In this document: positions 53,941 to 62,233 of the stretch, piece after piece
Layout: each line of letters begins with the position of its first letter
How positions within the stretch are numbered: the stretch's first letter is position 1
Origin: JAAYOS01 sp050950785
GTDB taxonomy: Bacteria; Bacillota; Clostridia; Oscillospirales; JAAYOS01
Length of the DNA stretch: 64,000 nt
NCBI GenBank assembly: GCA_050950785.1
Contig: JBMNIG010000027.1
Coordinates: 17,043-81,042 of the forward strand
Direction: 5' to 3'
Translations under genes and position numbers: made by a program
Notes under the pieces: generated by a model
What the model saw: the letters and a program-made list of their open reading frames with translations, nothing else
Databases searched by the model: none
What the model was told of the DNA's origin: nothing

Positions 53941-53968
53941 ATCGACCGATATATTATCGGTCGATTAG
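53938..53968. terminator. Hairpin terminator downstream of the aminotransferase
   Basis: A perfect 14-bp stem: CTAATCGACCGATA (53938-53951) and TATCGGTCGATTAG (53955-53968). It lies just after the stop of the minus-strand aminotransferase, but the T-rich side is on the plus strand (TATTTTATC), so it may serve in both directions weakly. Confidence 0.65.
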
Positions 53969-53972
53969 TATT

Positions 53973-55169
53973 TTATCCCTCAATTAAGAATTTTTCAAGT
54001 CGATCAAGTCCAATTTTTATGTTTTCAAGGGATGTAGCATATGACCATCTAACATGATTTGGGGCACCAAACCCTGTACAAGGTACAGTTGCTACAAGTC
54101 CTTTATCAAGAAAAAGACTTGAGAAGTCGTCAGCATCTTTGATGACACTTCCATACAATACTTTTCCTACCAGATTTGAAATATCCATCATCAGGTAGAA
54201 TGCACCATCAGGATATATGTAACCGACCTGTTCTATTTTCCTTAGACGTTCAACAAAATAATCGCGACGTGCCTGGAACTCTTTTCGCATTAGCACAACA
54301 TTGTCCTGTGGTCCGGCAAGGGCCTCAGTGGCAGCAATTTGAGCGATCGAGTTTGGCGCCGATGATGCATGACTTTGATAATTTCCGATCAGTTTCGAAA
54401 TATCATCGTTCGCAGCGGTGTATCCAATCCGCCAACCGGTCATTGCATAGGATTTTGAAACACCGTTTACGACTATAGTGTTCTGTTTTACTTCTTCACC
54501 AAAGGATGCAAAGCTTCTGAATTTACATCCGTTATAAATCAGCTTGTAATAGATTTCGTCGGAGATTACATAAATGTCGGCTTCCACCACTACCCTGGCA
54601 ATGGCTTCTAGTTCTTCCTCAGTGTAGACGACACCCGATGGATTTGAAGGACTGTTTAATATTAGAGCTTTGGTTTTTGGCGTAATTGCAGCTTTTAGCA
54701 TTTCAGCAGTCATTTTCCAAGCTGTGGTTTTGTTTGTGTTCACTATTACAGGTGTTCCACCTGTCATTCTTATCATTTCAAGATAGCTTACCCAATATGG
54801 AGCAGGCAAAACTATTTCATCACCGGGATTCGTTATTGCTTTCAAAGCCAGATAGAGGCTTTGCTTTGCCCCATTTGAGACCACAATCTGTGAAGGTGTG
54901 TAAACTAAACCACAATCAGCTTTCAGCCTGTCACAGACGGCCTGGCGGAGCGCTTCAATGCCACTTGACGGAGTATAGCGTGTGTAATTATCTTCTATTG
55001 CTTTAATACCGGCCTGTTTAATGTTGTCCGGTGTGTTGAAATCGGGCTCCCCTGCTCCAAAGCCAACAACATCGATGCCTTCCGCTTTCATCCTTTTGTA
55101 CATGGAATCGATAGCTATAGTAGTTGATGCTTTTACCATGGATACAAGTTTTGAAAGTGGTTTTGGCAT
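53973..55169 (-). CDS. aspB: Pyridoxal-phosphate aminotransferase (aspartate type)
   Basis: 398 aa fold-type I aminotransferase. GAGEPDFNTP (38-47), the SPSNPSG loop with Asn176 (173-179), SDEIY (203-207), PLP-lysine K239 in GVSKSYAMTGWR and the substrate Arg near the C-terminus. Most like class Ib aspartate aminotransferases (AspB). Its own transcript, ended by the hairpin at 53938. Confidence 0.92.
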   Translation of the reverse strand: MPKPLSKLVSMVKASTTIAIDSMYKRMKAEGIDVVGFGAGEPDFNTPDNIKQAGIKAIEDNYTRYTPSSGIEALRQAVCDRLKADCGLVYTPSQIVVSNGAKQSLYLALKAITNPGDEIVLPAPYWVSYLEMIRMTGGTPVIVNTNKTTAWKMTAEMLKAAITPKTKALILNSPSNPSGVVYTEEELEAIARVVVEADIYVISDEIYYKLIYNGCKFRSFASFGEEVKQNTIVVNGVSKSYAMTGWRIGYTAANDDISKLIGNYQSHASSAPNSIAQIAATEALAGPQDNVVLMRKEFQARRDYFVERLRKIEQVGYIYPDGAFYLMMDISNLVGKVLYGSVIKDADDFSSLFLDKGLVATVPCTGFGAPNHVRWSYATSLENIKIGLDRLEKFLIEG

Positions 55170-55390
55170 AATCCGTCTCCCCTAACTGAAAACAAAATGA
55201 TTGTTCGATGATTTGATTTTGCAGGAATCAATATAAATTCTTGCAATTGTTTTTTATTATAGTTTAGAATGCTAATAAATGCAATAGTAGAAGTTGTAAT
55301 AATTCGCGTACAATTGTGCTCCACATATGGACATTATGCATGATTGTAACTATAATCATATTGATAACAAACAATTTGATGAAGGTCTAT

Positions 55391-55675
55391 ATGAGCAAAA
55401 ATACGATGAATATCGCAAGATTTCTCGATGATGAAGGCAGGATCAAGCAATACCCTTCAGCAGTGAAGAATAAAAAACTTGTGATCGAGTATCTCTCAGG
55501 TAAATTCGAAAAGGATCGGATCTATACCGAGAAAGAAGTGAACGCAATAATAGATCGATGGCACACCTTTGGAGATTACTTCCTTCTCCGGCGTATGCTG
55601 ATAGAATACGGATTTATGGGAAGAAAACCTAACGGTAGTCAGTACTGGCTTGTTAATAACAAAATCACGGGTTGA
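55391..55675 (+). CDS. DUF2087-domain protein
   Basis: 94 aa from ATG 55391 (GAAGG upstream); an upstream open extension is hydrophobic but without a site. The core FLDDEGRIKQYPSAVKNKKLVIEYLSGKF...YTEKEVNAIIDRW...FGDYFLLRRMLIEYGFMGRKPNGSQYW is the DUF2087 pattern. The domain is common beside small regulators and may be a nucleic-acid-binding winged helix; function unknown. It is followed by the tRNA-Ser region. Confidence 0.82.
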   Translation: MSKNTMNIARFLDDEGRIKQYPSAVKNKKLVIEYLSGKFEKDRIYTEKEVNAIIDRWHTFGDYFLLRRMLIEYGFMGRKPNGSQYWLVNNKITG

Positions 55676-55698
55676 TTTCATACTAGAAATAAATGTGC

Positions 55699-55727
55699 TT
55701 GACTTGTTACGAAATTGTTATTATAAT
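55699..55727 (+). promoter_or_regulatory. tRNA-Ser promoter
   Basis: TTGACT (55699-55704), a 17-bp spacer and TATAAT (55722-55727), 13 nt before the damaged tRNA-Ser copy. It would drive both copies. Confidence 0.75.
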
Positions 55728-55739
55728 AAAGTCTGCTGT

Positions 55740-55815
55740 GGAGAGGTATCGAAGTGGTCATAACGGGGCCGCACTCGAAATCATAATTTTGAGCCCGCGC
55801 CAGTCAAAATTTAAC
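55740..55815 (+). pseudogene. Damaged tRNA-Ser copy
   Basis: Begins like the intact tRNA behind it (GGAGAGGTATCGAAGTGG... with an anticodon region CCGCACTCGAAAT), then diverges in the anticodon stem's 3' strand; the variable arm and T arm are lost, though GCGCCA reappears. It cannot fold as a tRNA. Likely a partial tandem duplicate or a scar of an earlier integration. Confidence 0.6.
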
Positions 55816-55817
55816 AT

Positions 55818-55906
55818 GGAGAAGTAGCGAAGTGGTCGTAACGCGCCGCACTCGAAATGCGGTTGTCCGCAAGGGCACGTGGGTTCGAATCCCACCTTCT
55901 CCGCCA
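55818..55906 (+). tRNA. tRNA-Ser(CGA)
   Basis: Acceptor GGAGAAG/CTTCTCC, discriminator G, encoded CCA. Anticodon stem CCGCA/TGCGG around loop CTCGAAA gives anticodon CGA. A long variable arm (TTGTCCGCAAGGGCAC) and T arm GTGGG-TTCGAAT-CCCAC complete a class II tRNA of 89 nt. Confidence 0.97.
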
Positions 55907-55918
55907 TTCAGAACGCAT

Positions 55919-55954
55919 AAACCCGCATGAACACTGAGTTTGTGCGGGTTTTTT
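55919..55954 (+). terminator. tRNA-Ser terminator
   Basis: AAACCCGCA (55919-55927) pairs with TGCGGGTTT (55943-55951), followed by a T-run to 55954. Confidence 0.85.
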
Positions 55955-55989
55955 CATGTCCTTTTCATGGCGGAAAAAGAATCCCCTGC

Positions 55990-56025
55990 CCGAATTGTTA
56001 TCAATGTTATCCGAATTGTTATCAA
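55990..56025. repeat. Short direct repeat after the tRNA
   Basis: CCGAATTGTTATCAA occurs at 55990-56004 and again at 56011-56025; a shorter GTTATCAAA recurs near 56083. They lie directly behind the tRNA-Ser terminator, where an integrated element could begin. No function is assigned. Confidence 0.5.
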
Positions 56026-56164
56026 AATCTATCCTTTTTCTTCCATATGCGAAACAGAGATTCTCAAGAATTGTTGTAAAAATGTTATCAAACTGTGCGG
56101 ACGGCTATAAAAGCCTATGGGAAAAAACAAGGAAAAACGTGTGATTGCAAAGGAGGCAAAGACC

Positions 56165-56548
56165 ATGAACGAAAATAACATCAACTATGACGCGCTCATA
56201 AACAAGGGCATCCTCACTTCCAAAAATGAAATCAGCCAGGACAAAATCAACCTCATATCCGGGGCCATGACCGCCCCATTGCTTGAAACCATCTGGACAT
56301 TCTCCGGCTATGATGCCGGGATTATGGACAGGATTGCGGGCGTCTTTACCCATCTATATAGCGAGGGACGGGAAAGCGAAATGCTGGATATCCTGCGAAT
56401 TCTATATGGTGTTGCAGGCATGGAATTCCCGGAGGACGTGGATCTGCTGGCAACCCACCCGGAGGCCCGGCGATACTTTCTGTTTTCGTTCCTGTTGGAC
56501 ATGGGCGACTGTATGCAGGACTTCATAGCTGAAGAAGCGAGAATATGA
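56165..56548 (+). CDS. Hypothetical protein of the island-like region
   Basis: 127 aa, ATG with a perfect AAAGGAGG 9-10 nt upstream, so surely translated. Soluble, acidic, mostly helical; no known family recognised (stretches LISGAMTAPLLETIWTFSGY and FPEDVDLLATHPEARRYF). First gene after the tRNA-Ser and its terminator; its more GC-rich codon use resembles the res gene further on rather than the surrounding AT-rich sequence. Confidence 0.72.
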   Translation: MNENNINYDALINKGILTSKNEISQDKINLISGAMTAPLLETIWTFSGYDAGIMDRIAGVFTHLYSEGRESEMLDILRILYGVAGMEFPEDVDLLATHPEARRYFLFSFLLDMGDCMQDFIAEEARI

Positions 56549-56635
56549 AACAAAATTCAGTAAACGGGGGAAATAAGTCTGCCTACTGCAATATGGCAGG
56601 CTTTCATTTTCCCCAATTCTCATCCCACTACTTGC

Positions 56636-56947
56636 TTGGTAGTGCATGTCCCTATAAAAGCAATCTGTAAAAACGTCCTAAGCAAATATGTCGAAACGGT
56701 GAATGCTTTAAAATTGACGCCATATTTAATGCCTGCAAGTAATCGCCCTTACAAACCATGTGGAGTGCGTAATAGGAATGCAAAGGAAAGATACTTAGAA
56801 ATCCTGAGTTTTCAGCACTTTGCGAGATTTATGACTTTCACAACGGATGGCGATGATTTCAGGAATAAAGTTTTGAGAGATAAAATTGATGTTTCCGTTG
56901 TGTTGGACATGGAGTGTGTAGACATGTTTAATGCATGCTTGGATTAG
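56636..56947 (+). CDS. Doubtful small ORF
   Basis: 103 codons from a TTG without a ribosome site. No family recognised. A terminator-like hairpin 60 nt behind it is the only support. It could equally be a remnant or not a gene. Confidence 0.2.
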   Translation: MVVHVPIKAICKNVLSKYVETVNALKLTPYLMPASNRPYKPCGVRNRNAKERYLEILSFQHFARFMTFTTDGDDFRNKVLRDKIDVSVVLDMECVDMFNACLD

Positions 56948-57006
56948 AGTGTTCAGGCATGTCTATTTTACGCAGTGTGAAGCATATTTAGGACTGGGCA
57001 TTGATG

Positions 57007-57040
57007 AGAGAATGTCGGTTTTTAGCTGACGTTCTCTTTT
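57007..57040 (+). terminator. Terminator-like hairpin
   Basis: AGAGAATGTC (57007-57016) pairs with GACGTTCTCT (57028-57037; one wobble), with TTTTAAT following. Confidence 0.55.
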
Positions 57041-57230
57041 AATATAGGATTTAATAAGATTGATGCAAATAAAATTCATATAAGTAATCTAATCATATTA
57101 ATAATGCTGTTTCGCTTGATACTATGCGGAGTTTTTGATAGCTCCGTATAATGCAAGGTATCTTCAAGGCATAAAGTAATTGATTTCCGATTATCTCAAT
57201 TTTATGCCGTAAAAGAAAGTAATTTACCCG

Positions 57231-57770
57231 TTAATATACTTCGATAGTCTTTTCCGCTTCAGGCTTATTTTTATATTCATCAACTAGTTTCCTAATATCA
57301 TTTAACAAATTACTTTTTAAACTTTTACTTATATTTTCAAGCTCATAAAATGGAAGGCTTGCTATTGCTAGAATATAGCTTGCATCCCATTTGAAATTAC
57401 GATTAAGAAGGGTCAATTTCTCATTAGTATATTTAACGTTAAAATCGGATAAAAAACTTATGTATCCTAATAATTCATTTATTAATTTTTGGTTAGTTAT
57501 ATCAAATTCATTTAACAGAGAATCAAACTCCTGTTTGGTGGCAGCAGTTTCTAAAACTTTGCTCTTTTCTACAGATGAATAAAACTTAAACGAGTTAAGA
57601 ATTTTTATTACTTCTTTTTTAATTCTAATATTCTCTTCTTCAGGCAATGGATTATTCAAACCATGTTCAAGGCGGAACAGATTATATAATATGCCTTGAA
57701 TTGTAACATAATTGGATGTATCCTGCTTTTTTTCAAGGATGTTTATTATTTCATTCAAATTTAGTTTCAT
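57231..57770 (-). CDS. Hypothetical protein, probably 5'-truncated
   Basis: The part from ATG 57770 has 179 aa, mainly helical and rich in N, K, L and E, from AT-rich DNA unlike the neighbouring res gene. No family recognised. No ribosome site stands before the ATG, and the frame stays open upstream past 57850 with a protein-like sequence (for example NLWHTEYIDGKPISFIV), so the true start is lost where the mod fragment begins. It is likely the 3' part of a larger gene cut by a rearrangement. Confidence 0.5.
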   Translation of the reverse strand: MKLNLNEIINILEKKQDTSNYVTIQGILYNLFRLEHGLNNPLPEEENIRIKKEVIKILNSFKFYSSVEKSKVLETAATKQEFDSLLNEFDITNQKLINELLGYISFLSDFNVKYTNEKLTLLNRNFKWDASYILAIASLPFYELENISKSLKSNLLNDIRKLVDEYKNKPEAEKTIEVY

Positions 57771-57848
57771 TACTATGAAAGAAATAGGTTTACCATCAAT
57801 GTATTCAGTATGCCATAAATTACTCTCATATTTATTAATATCTATCTT

Positions 57849-58710
57849 ATGTTCGCTAATCGAAAAGTTTGGGGTGTTATGGAAAAAGATTATCTTGATA
57901 CTCGTTCGCTGGTAAAGCCAACGAGTACTTGGACCTTTAAAGATGTAAATAGTGAGCGAGGTAGTGAGGATTTTATTAATTTAGGATTTGATAAACGTGT
58001 CTTTCCAAAGCCAAAGCCAATTGGCACAATCTTACGTTCTCTAAAATTGTCGACTTCTACCAATGACATCATCCTCGACTTCTTCTCCGGCTCCGCTACC
58101 ACCGCCCATGCTGTTATGAAGCTAAACGCCGAAGACGGCGGCAACCGAAAATTCATTATGGTCCAGATTCCTGAACCATGTGACGAAAATTCCGAAGCCT
58201 ATAAAGCAGGCTATAAAAACATCTGTGAAATCGGCAAGGAGCGTATCCGCCGGGCAGGCAGAAAGATACTGGAGGAACATCCCGGAGGCGGCAGGCAAAC
58301 TGGATATCGGCTTTCGCGTCCTGAAGGTGGATTCCAGCAATATGCAGGATGTCTACTACAGGCCGGACGAATACACCCAGGATTTGCTCTCCTCCCTGAC
58401 AGATAACATCAAGCCCGACCGCACTCCGGAGGACCTGCTCTTCCAGGTTATGCTGGATTTGGGCGTGCTATTGTCCAGCAAAATCGAAGAAATGGTCATC
58501 GGCGGCAAAAAAGTGTTTAATGTGGCGGACGGGTACCTGATGGCCTGCTTTGACAATGAAGTTACCGATGAGGTGGTCAGGGAGATTGCCAAAAAGCAGC
58601 CCTATTACGCCGTTTTCCGTGACAGCGGCATGGCCAGCGACAGCGTCGCCACCAACTTTGAGCAGATTTTTGAAACCTACAGCCCGTCAACTATAAGGAA
58701 GGTTCTGTAA
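57849..58710 (+). pseudogene. mod: Type III methyltransferase (mod), truncated and frameshifted
   Basis: Plus-strand remnant of a beta-class N6-adenine methyltransferase. It keeps the TRSLVKPTSTWTFKDV region, the SAM-binding motif DFFSGSATTAHAVMKL and the KFIMVQIPEP block, and then, in another frame, the C-terminal KLDIGFRVLKVDSSNM...YTQDLL part. The frame changes in a CCC run at about 58280-58284, consistent with one added base. The N-terminal part with the catalytic DPPY motif is missing. The stop lies 15 nt before res. It cannot methylate unless the frame is repaired and the rest supplied elsewhere. Confidence 0.82.
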
Positions 58711-58725
58711 AAAGGGGGTGCCACA

Positions 58726-61700
58726 GTGAAATTCCAGTTTAAGATACAGCAATACCAGACCGATGCCGTCAACAGCGTCGTCAATATCTTTGCAGGGCAG
58801 CCCTTTTCAGACCGTGTCAGCTATGTACGCGATTTGGGCATTAACAAAAAAAAGCAGCACGCCCAAATATCCATGTTCAACGAGCCTGAATCTCCGGAAG
58901 ATGGAGCCGCCATCGGCTTTGAAAACGCCCGGCTTGTTCTGACCCCCGGGCAGCTTCTGCAAAACATCCGCAACATGCAGGCCCGCAACAACATCAAGCA
59001 GTCCGAGACTTTGGTCAGCCACCTGGGGGCCTGCAGCCTGGACGTGGAAATGGAAACCGGCACAGGCAAAACCTATGTCTACATAAAGACCATTTTTGAA
59101 CTGAATAAGCGGTACGGCTGGAGCAAATTTATTGTGGTGGTTCCTTCCATTGCCATCCGTGAAGGGGTATATAAGACTTTTCAAATTACCCAGGATCACT
59201 TCATGGAGCATTACGGCAAGAAAGCCCGCTTTTTTGTCTACAACAGCCAAAATTTGACCGAACTTGACAACTTCAGCGCAAGCAGCGGGATAAATGTCAT
59301 GATTATCAATATCCAGGCCTTTAATACTTCCTTGAAAGAGGATGCCAGGAGCAAGGAAGCCCGCCGCATTTATGAAAAACTGGATGAATTCGGCAGCCGC
59401 AGGCCTATTGACGTTATAAAGGCCAACCGCCCCATCCTCATTCTGGATGAGCCACAGAAAATGGGCGGAGACAAGACCCAGAAAGCACTGGCTAATTTTA
59501 ATCCCCTGTTCTGCCTGAACTACTCGGCCACGCATGTTCAGCACCATAATCTCGTCTATGTCCTGGATGCGGTGGATGCTTACAATAAACGACTCGTAAA
59601 GAAAATCGAGGTCAAAGGATTTGAAGTCAAGAATCTCAGAGGGACCGACAGGTATTTGTTCCTGGAAAATATCATCATCTCGCCCAAAAAGCCGCCCATG
59701 GCCAAGATTGAACTGGAAATCAAATACCAGAAATCTATCAACCGCGAGACACGCATTCTCGGCGTGGGCGACGACCTTTATGTTGAATCCAACGAAATGG
59801 AACAATATAAGGGATACCATATCAGCGATATTGACCCCATCCGCGGTACAGTAACCTTTACCAATGGTGTGGTATTGTCTCGGGGAGAAGTTATCGGTGA
59901 TGTTTCAGAAAAGGACCTGCGCCGGATCCAAATCCGGGAGACCATTATTTCGCATTTTGAAAAGGAAAAACACCTGTTTAAACTGGGCATCAAGACTCTT
60001 TCCCTCTTCTTTATCGACGAGGTGGCCAAGTACCGTAAGTATAACGAGGCTGGGGAAGAAGTCAACTCCGAATACGGAGAAATGTTCGAGCAGGAGTATA
60101 TCAGCGTGCTGAACGATTACATCACTCTTGAAGACACGCCTTACGTCCGTTACCTGAAAAGCATTGATCCCGCCAAAACCCACGCGGGCTATTTCAGCAT
60201 TGACAAGCACGGCCGCAAGGTGGACAGTCCTACCAAACGGGGAAGTGATGAAAGCGACGACATTTCCGCCTATGACCTGATTCTTAAAGATAAAGAACGC
60301 CTTTTGAGCTTTGAGGAACCGGTGCGCTTTATCTTTTCCCACTCGGCCCTGCGGGAAGGCTGGGACAACCCCAATGTTTTTCAGATCTGCACATTGAAGC
60401 ACGGCGGCGCAAGCCCCACACAGAAACGCCAGGAAGTGGGCCGCGGCCTGCGCCTGTGTGTAAACCAAAGAGGAGAACGGATGGACGTGGAAAAGTGCGC
60501 CGATTCCGTCCACTCCATCAACGTGTTGACGGTTATCGCCAGCGAAGGCTATAAAAATTTTGTCGCCGATTTGCAGACCGGCATCAAAGAGGCCTTGTAT
60601 GAACGGCCCACAAAAGCAACGGTGGAATATTTTACAGGCAAGACCGTTATGGTCGGAGAGAAAACGCATGTGCTTAATATGCAAGAGGCCAGGGACATCT
60701 ACCGCTATCTCATTAAGAACGATTATATTGATAACAACGACGGCATTACAGAAAGCTACCGGACAGACCTGGAAAACAACTGTTTGGCTCCGCTGCCTGA
60801 ATCCCTCGCGCCCTTTGGCGAGGGTGTGCATGCGTTGATCCAGAGTGTGTTTGATGAAAGCGTCTTAAGCAGGATGATAGAAAACGGCAATAAGACCAAA
60901 ATTCCGGAAAACGCCCTCAACGAGAATTTCTATAAAAAGGAATTTCAAACCCTCTGGAATTATATTAACCGTCAGTACGCCTACACAGTCGAGTTTGACA
61001 GCCGGGAACTGATCGAAAAAGCCATTAAACATATCAATGAAAACATGTACGTTTCCCAGCTTCAATACACGGTTACCGTCGGCAGGCAGGCAGACGAGCT
61101 GGACGGGAACGCCATTGCCCTCGGAAACAGCTTTGTCCGGGAAAATGCCAGGACGGAAACCCTGAAGCACGCTGCAACAAGCCAGATAAAATATGACTTG
61201 ATAGGTAAAATTGCTGAAGGCACCACCCTCACCCGCCGTACGGTCGCGGCAATACTGGCAGGCCTTGAAAAGCCGGTATTTGCCTGCTTTAAGCAGAATC
61301 CTGAAGAGTTCATTGCCAAAGCAATACGCTTAATAAAAGAACAAAAAGCCACCATGATTGTAGAGCATATTTCTTATGACCAGATTGAAAAGCAGTATGA
61401 CAGCAGCATTTTCACCGCTGAAAAAGGAACGGGCGATTTTGCAAAAGCATTCCGGGCAAAGAAAAACATCCAGGATTATGTATTTACAGACGGAACCGCT
61501 GAAAAGAGCGTCGAACGCCGCTTTGCGGAAGATATGGACAAAGCCGATGAAGTCTGTGTCTATGCCAAGCTGCCGAAAGGCTTTGCCATTCCAACTCCAG
61601 TTGGGAACTACTCGCCGGACTGGGCGATTGCCTTTTATGAAGGTACGGTAAAACACATTTACTTCATAGCTGAGACCAAAGGGACAATGGAAAGCCTGAA

Positions 61701-61830
61701 CCTGCGTCCTATCGAGCAGGCCAAAATAAAATGCGCCAGGAAACTTTTCAATCAGCTGTCCACAAGCAAGGTCAAGTATCATGATGTAGACAGTTATCAG
61801 AGCCTGCTAAATATTATGGGAAAATTATAA
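58726..61830 (+). CDS. res: Type III restriction subunit Res
   Basis: 1034 aa. GTG start with AAGGGGGTG upstream. SF2 helicase core: Walker A TGTGKT at 111-116, DEPQKMGG (the DExx box), SHSALREGWDNPNVFQICTL and QEVGRGLRLCVNQRGER (motif VI). The C-terminal nuclease PD-ExK is visible as SPDWAI...ETKG in the last 80 residues. Length fits Res. The partner Mod is broken, and Res needs Mod to recognise and cut DNA, so the system should be inactive. Codon use is more GC-rich than the core genes, suggesting transfer. Confidence 0.95.
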   Translation: MKFQFKIQQYQTDAVNSVVNIFAGQPFSDRVSYVRDLGINKKKQHAQISMFNEPESPEDGAAIGFENARLVLTPGQLLQNIRNMQARNNIKQSETLVSHLGACSLDVEMETGTGKTYVYIKTIFELNKRYGWSKFIVVVPSIAIREGVYKTFQITQDHFMEHYGKKARFFVYNSQNLTELDNFSASSGINVMIINIQAFNTSLKEDARSKEARRIYEKLDEFGSRRPIDVIKANRPILILDEPQKMGGDKTQKALANFNPLFCLNYSATHVQHHNLVYVLDAVDAYNKRLVKKIEVKGFEVKNLRGTDRYLFLENIIISPKKPPMAKIELEIKYQKSINRETRILGVGDDLYVESNEMEQYKGYHISDIDPIRGTVTFTNGVVLSRGEVIGDVSEKDLRRIQIRETIISHFEKEKHLFKLGIKTLSLFFIDEVAKYRKYNEAGEEVNSEYGEMFEQEYISVLNDYITLEDTPYVRYLKSIDPAKTHAGYFSIDKHGRKVDSPTKRGSDESDDISAYDLILKDKERLLSFEEPVRFIFSHSALREGWDNPNVFQICTLKHGGASPTQKRQEVGRGLRLCVNQRGERMDVEKCADSVHSINVLTVIASEGYKNFVADLQTGIKEALYERPTKATVEYFTGKTVMVGEKTHVLNMQEARDIYRYLIKNDYIDNNDGITESYRTDLENNCLAPLPESLAPFGEGVHALIQSVFDESVLSRMIENGNKTKIPENALNENFYKKEFQTLWNYINRQYAYTVEFDSRELIEKAIKHINENMYVSQLQYTVTVGRQADELDGNAIALGNSFVRENARTETLKHAATSQIKYDLIGKIAEGTTLTRRTVAAILAGLEKPVFACFKQNPEEFIAKAIRLIKEQKATMIVEHISYDQIEKQYDSSIFTAEKGTGDFAKAFRAKKNIQDYVFTDGTAEKSVERRFAEDMDKADEVCVYAKLPKGFAIPTPVGNYSPDWAIAFYEGTVKHIYFIAETKGTMESLNLRPIEQAKIKCARKLFNQLSTSKVKYHDVDSYQSLLNIMGKL

Positions 61831-62082
61831 GGACAATATGTTCATTATTTCATTATGCAGTGGTAAAAAAAGGGATTTTAGTGCTTTTAACAAAATATTA
61901 ATATATGAAATGTATACAAAAATGGGCCGAACGAGATATTTATGTCGGTAAAGTTGATGAGAAAGACTATTTATATAAGTGGTATGACAAGCACTAAAGG
62001 TGAAGCTGAAATAGAAAATAACTAAACAAATATGACGGTATTATTGTGATGTTGTTGTAAATAACAATTAAATTATCCGTGA
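61831..62082. other. Intergenic region behind res
   Basis: About 250 AT-rich bases before the c-di-GMP riboswitch. A 30-codon open frame (61905-61997) without a ribosome site may be a remnant; nothing else is seen. Confidence 0.4.
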
Positions 62083-62165
62083 TAAGGACAAACCTGTCTA
62101 AAGACAGGGACACAAAGCCATAGGGTCTAAGGTGCTATTAAGCACTATAATAGCCTGGCTGCCGC
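62083..62165 (+). promoter_or_regulatory. c-di-GMP-I (GEMM) riboswitch aptamer
   Basis: It has the consensus strings GGACAAACC, GGGACACAAAGCC, GGGTCTAAGG and TAGCCTGGCTGCC in order, with the P2 stem CCTGTC-TAAA-GACAGG and the second stem GTGCTATTAAGCAC. An intrinsic terminator follows at 62182. The gene it controlled would lie further on, but an insertion sequence begins at 62234. Confidence 0.88.
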
Positions 62166-62181
62166 ATATTATATTACGTGC

Positions 62182-62216
62182 AAAACCTGCCCTTTCTTAA
62201 GGAGCAGGTTTTTTTG
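62182..62216 (+). terminator. c-di-GMP riboswitch terminator
   Basis: AAACCTGC (62183-62190) pairs with GCAGGTTT (62204-62211) and continues into T's. It follows the aptamer by 17 nt. Confidence 0.85.
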
Positions 62217-62233
62217 TGAGCAGTAAAGGAATT

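Larger units (their letters stand above)
56549..57230. other. Gene-poor stretch within the island
   Basis: It includes a doubtful ORF (56636-56947), an inverted repeat near 56565-56615 (GTCTGCC with GGCAGGC and outer GGGGAAAT with ATTTTCCCC), the terminator-like hairpin at 57007-57040, and another stem at about 57168-57211 (GGCATAAA with TTTATGCC). No clear gene is seen. Confidence 0.45.

Noticed and set aside
55740..55815. A second functional tRNA-Ser
   Set aside because: The 3' strand of the anticodon stem, the variable arm and the T arm are missing or changed.
58807..61782. Several long minus-strand ORFs (up to 337 codons) inside res
   Set aside because: Antisense shadows of a GC-richer gene; res has clear helicase and nuclease motifs in the plus frame.
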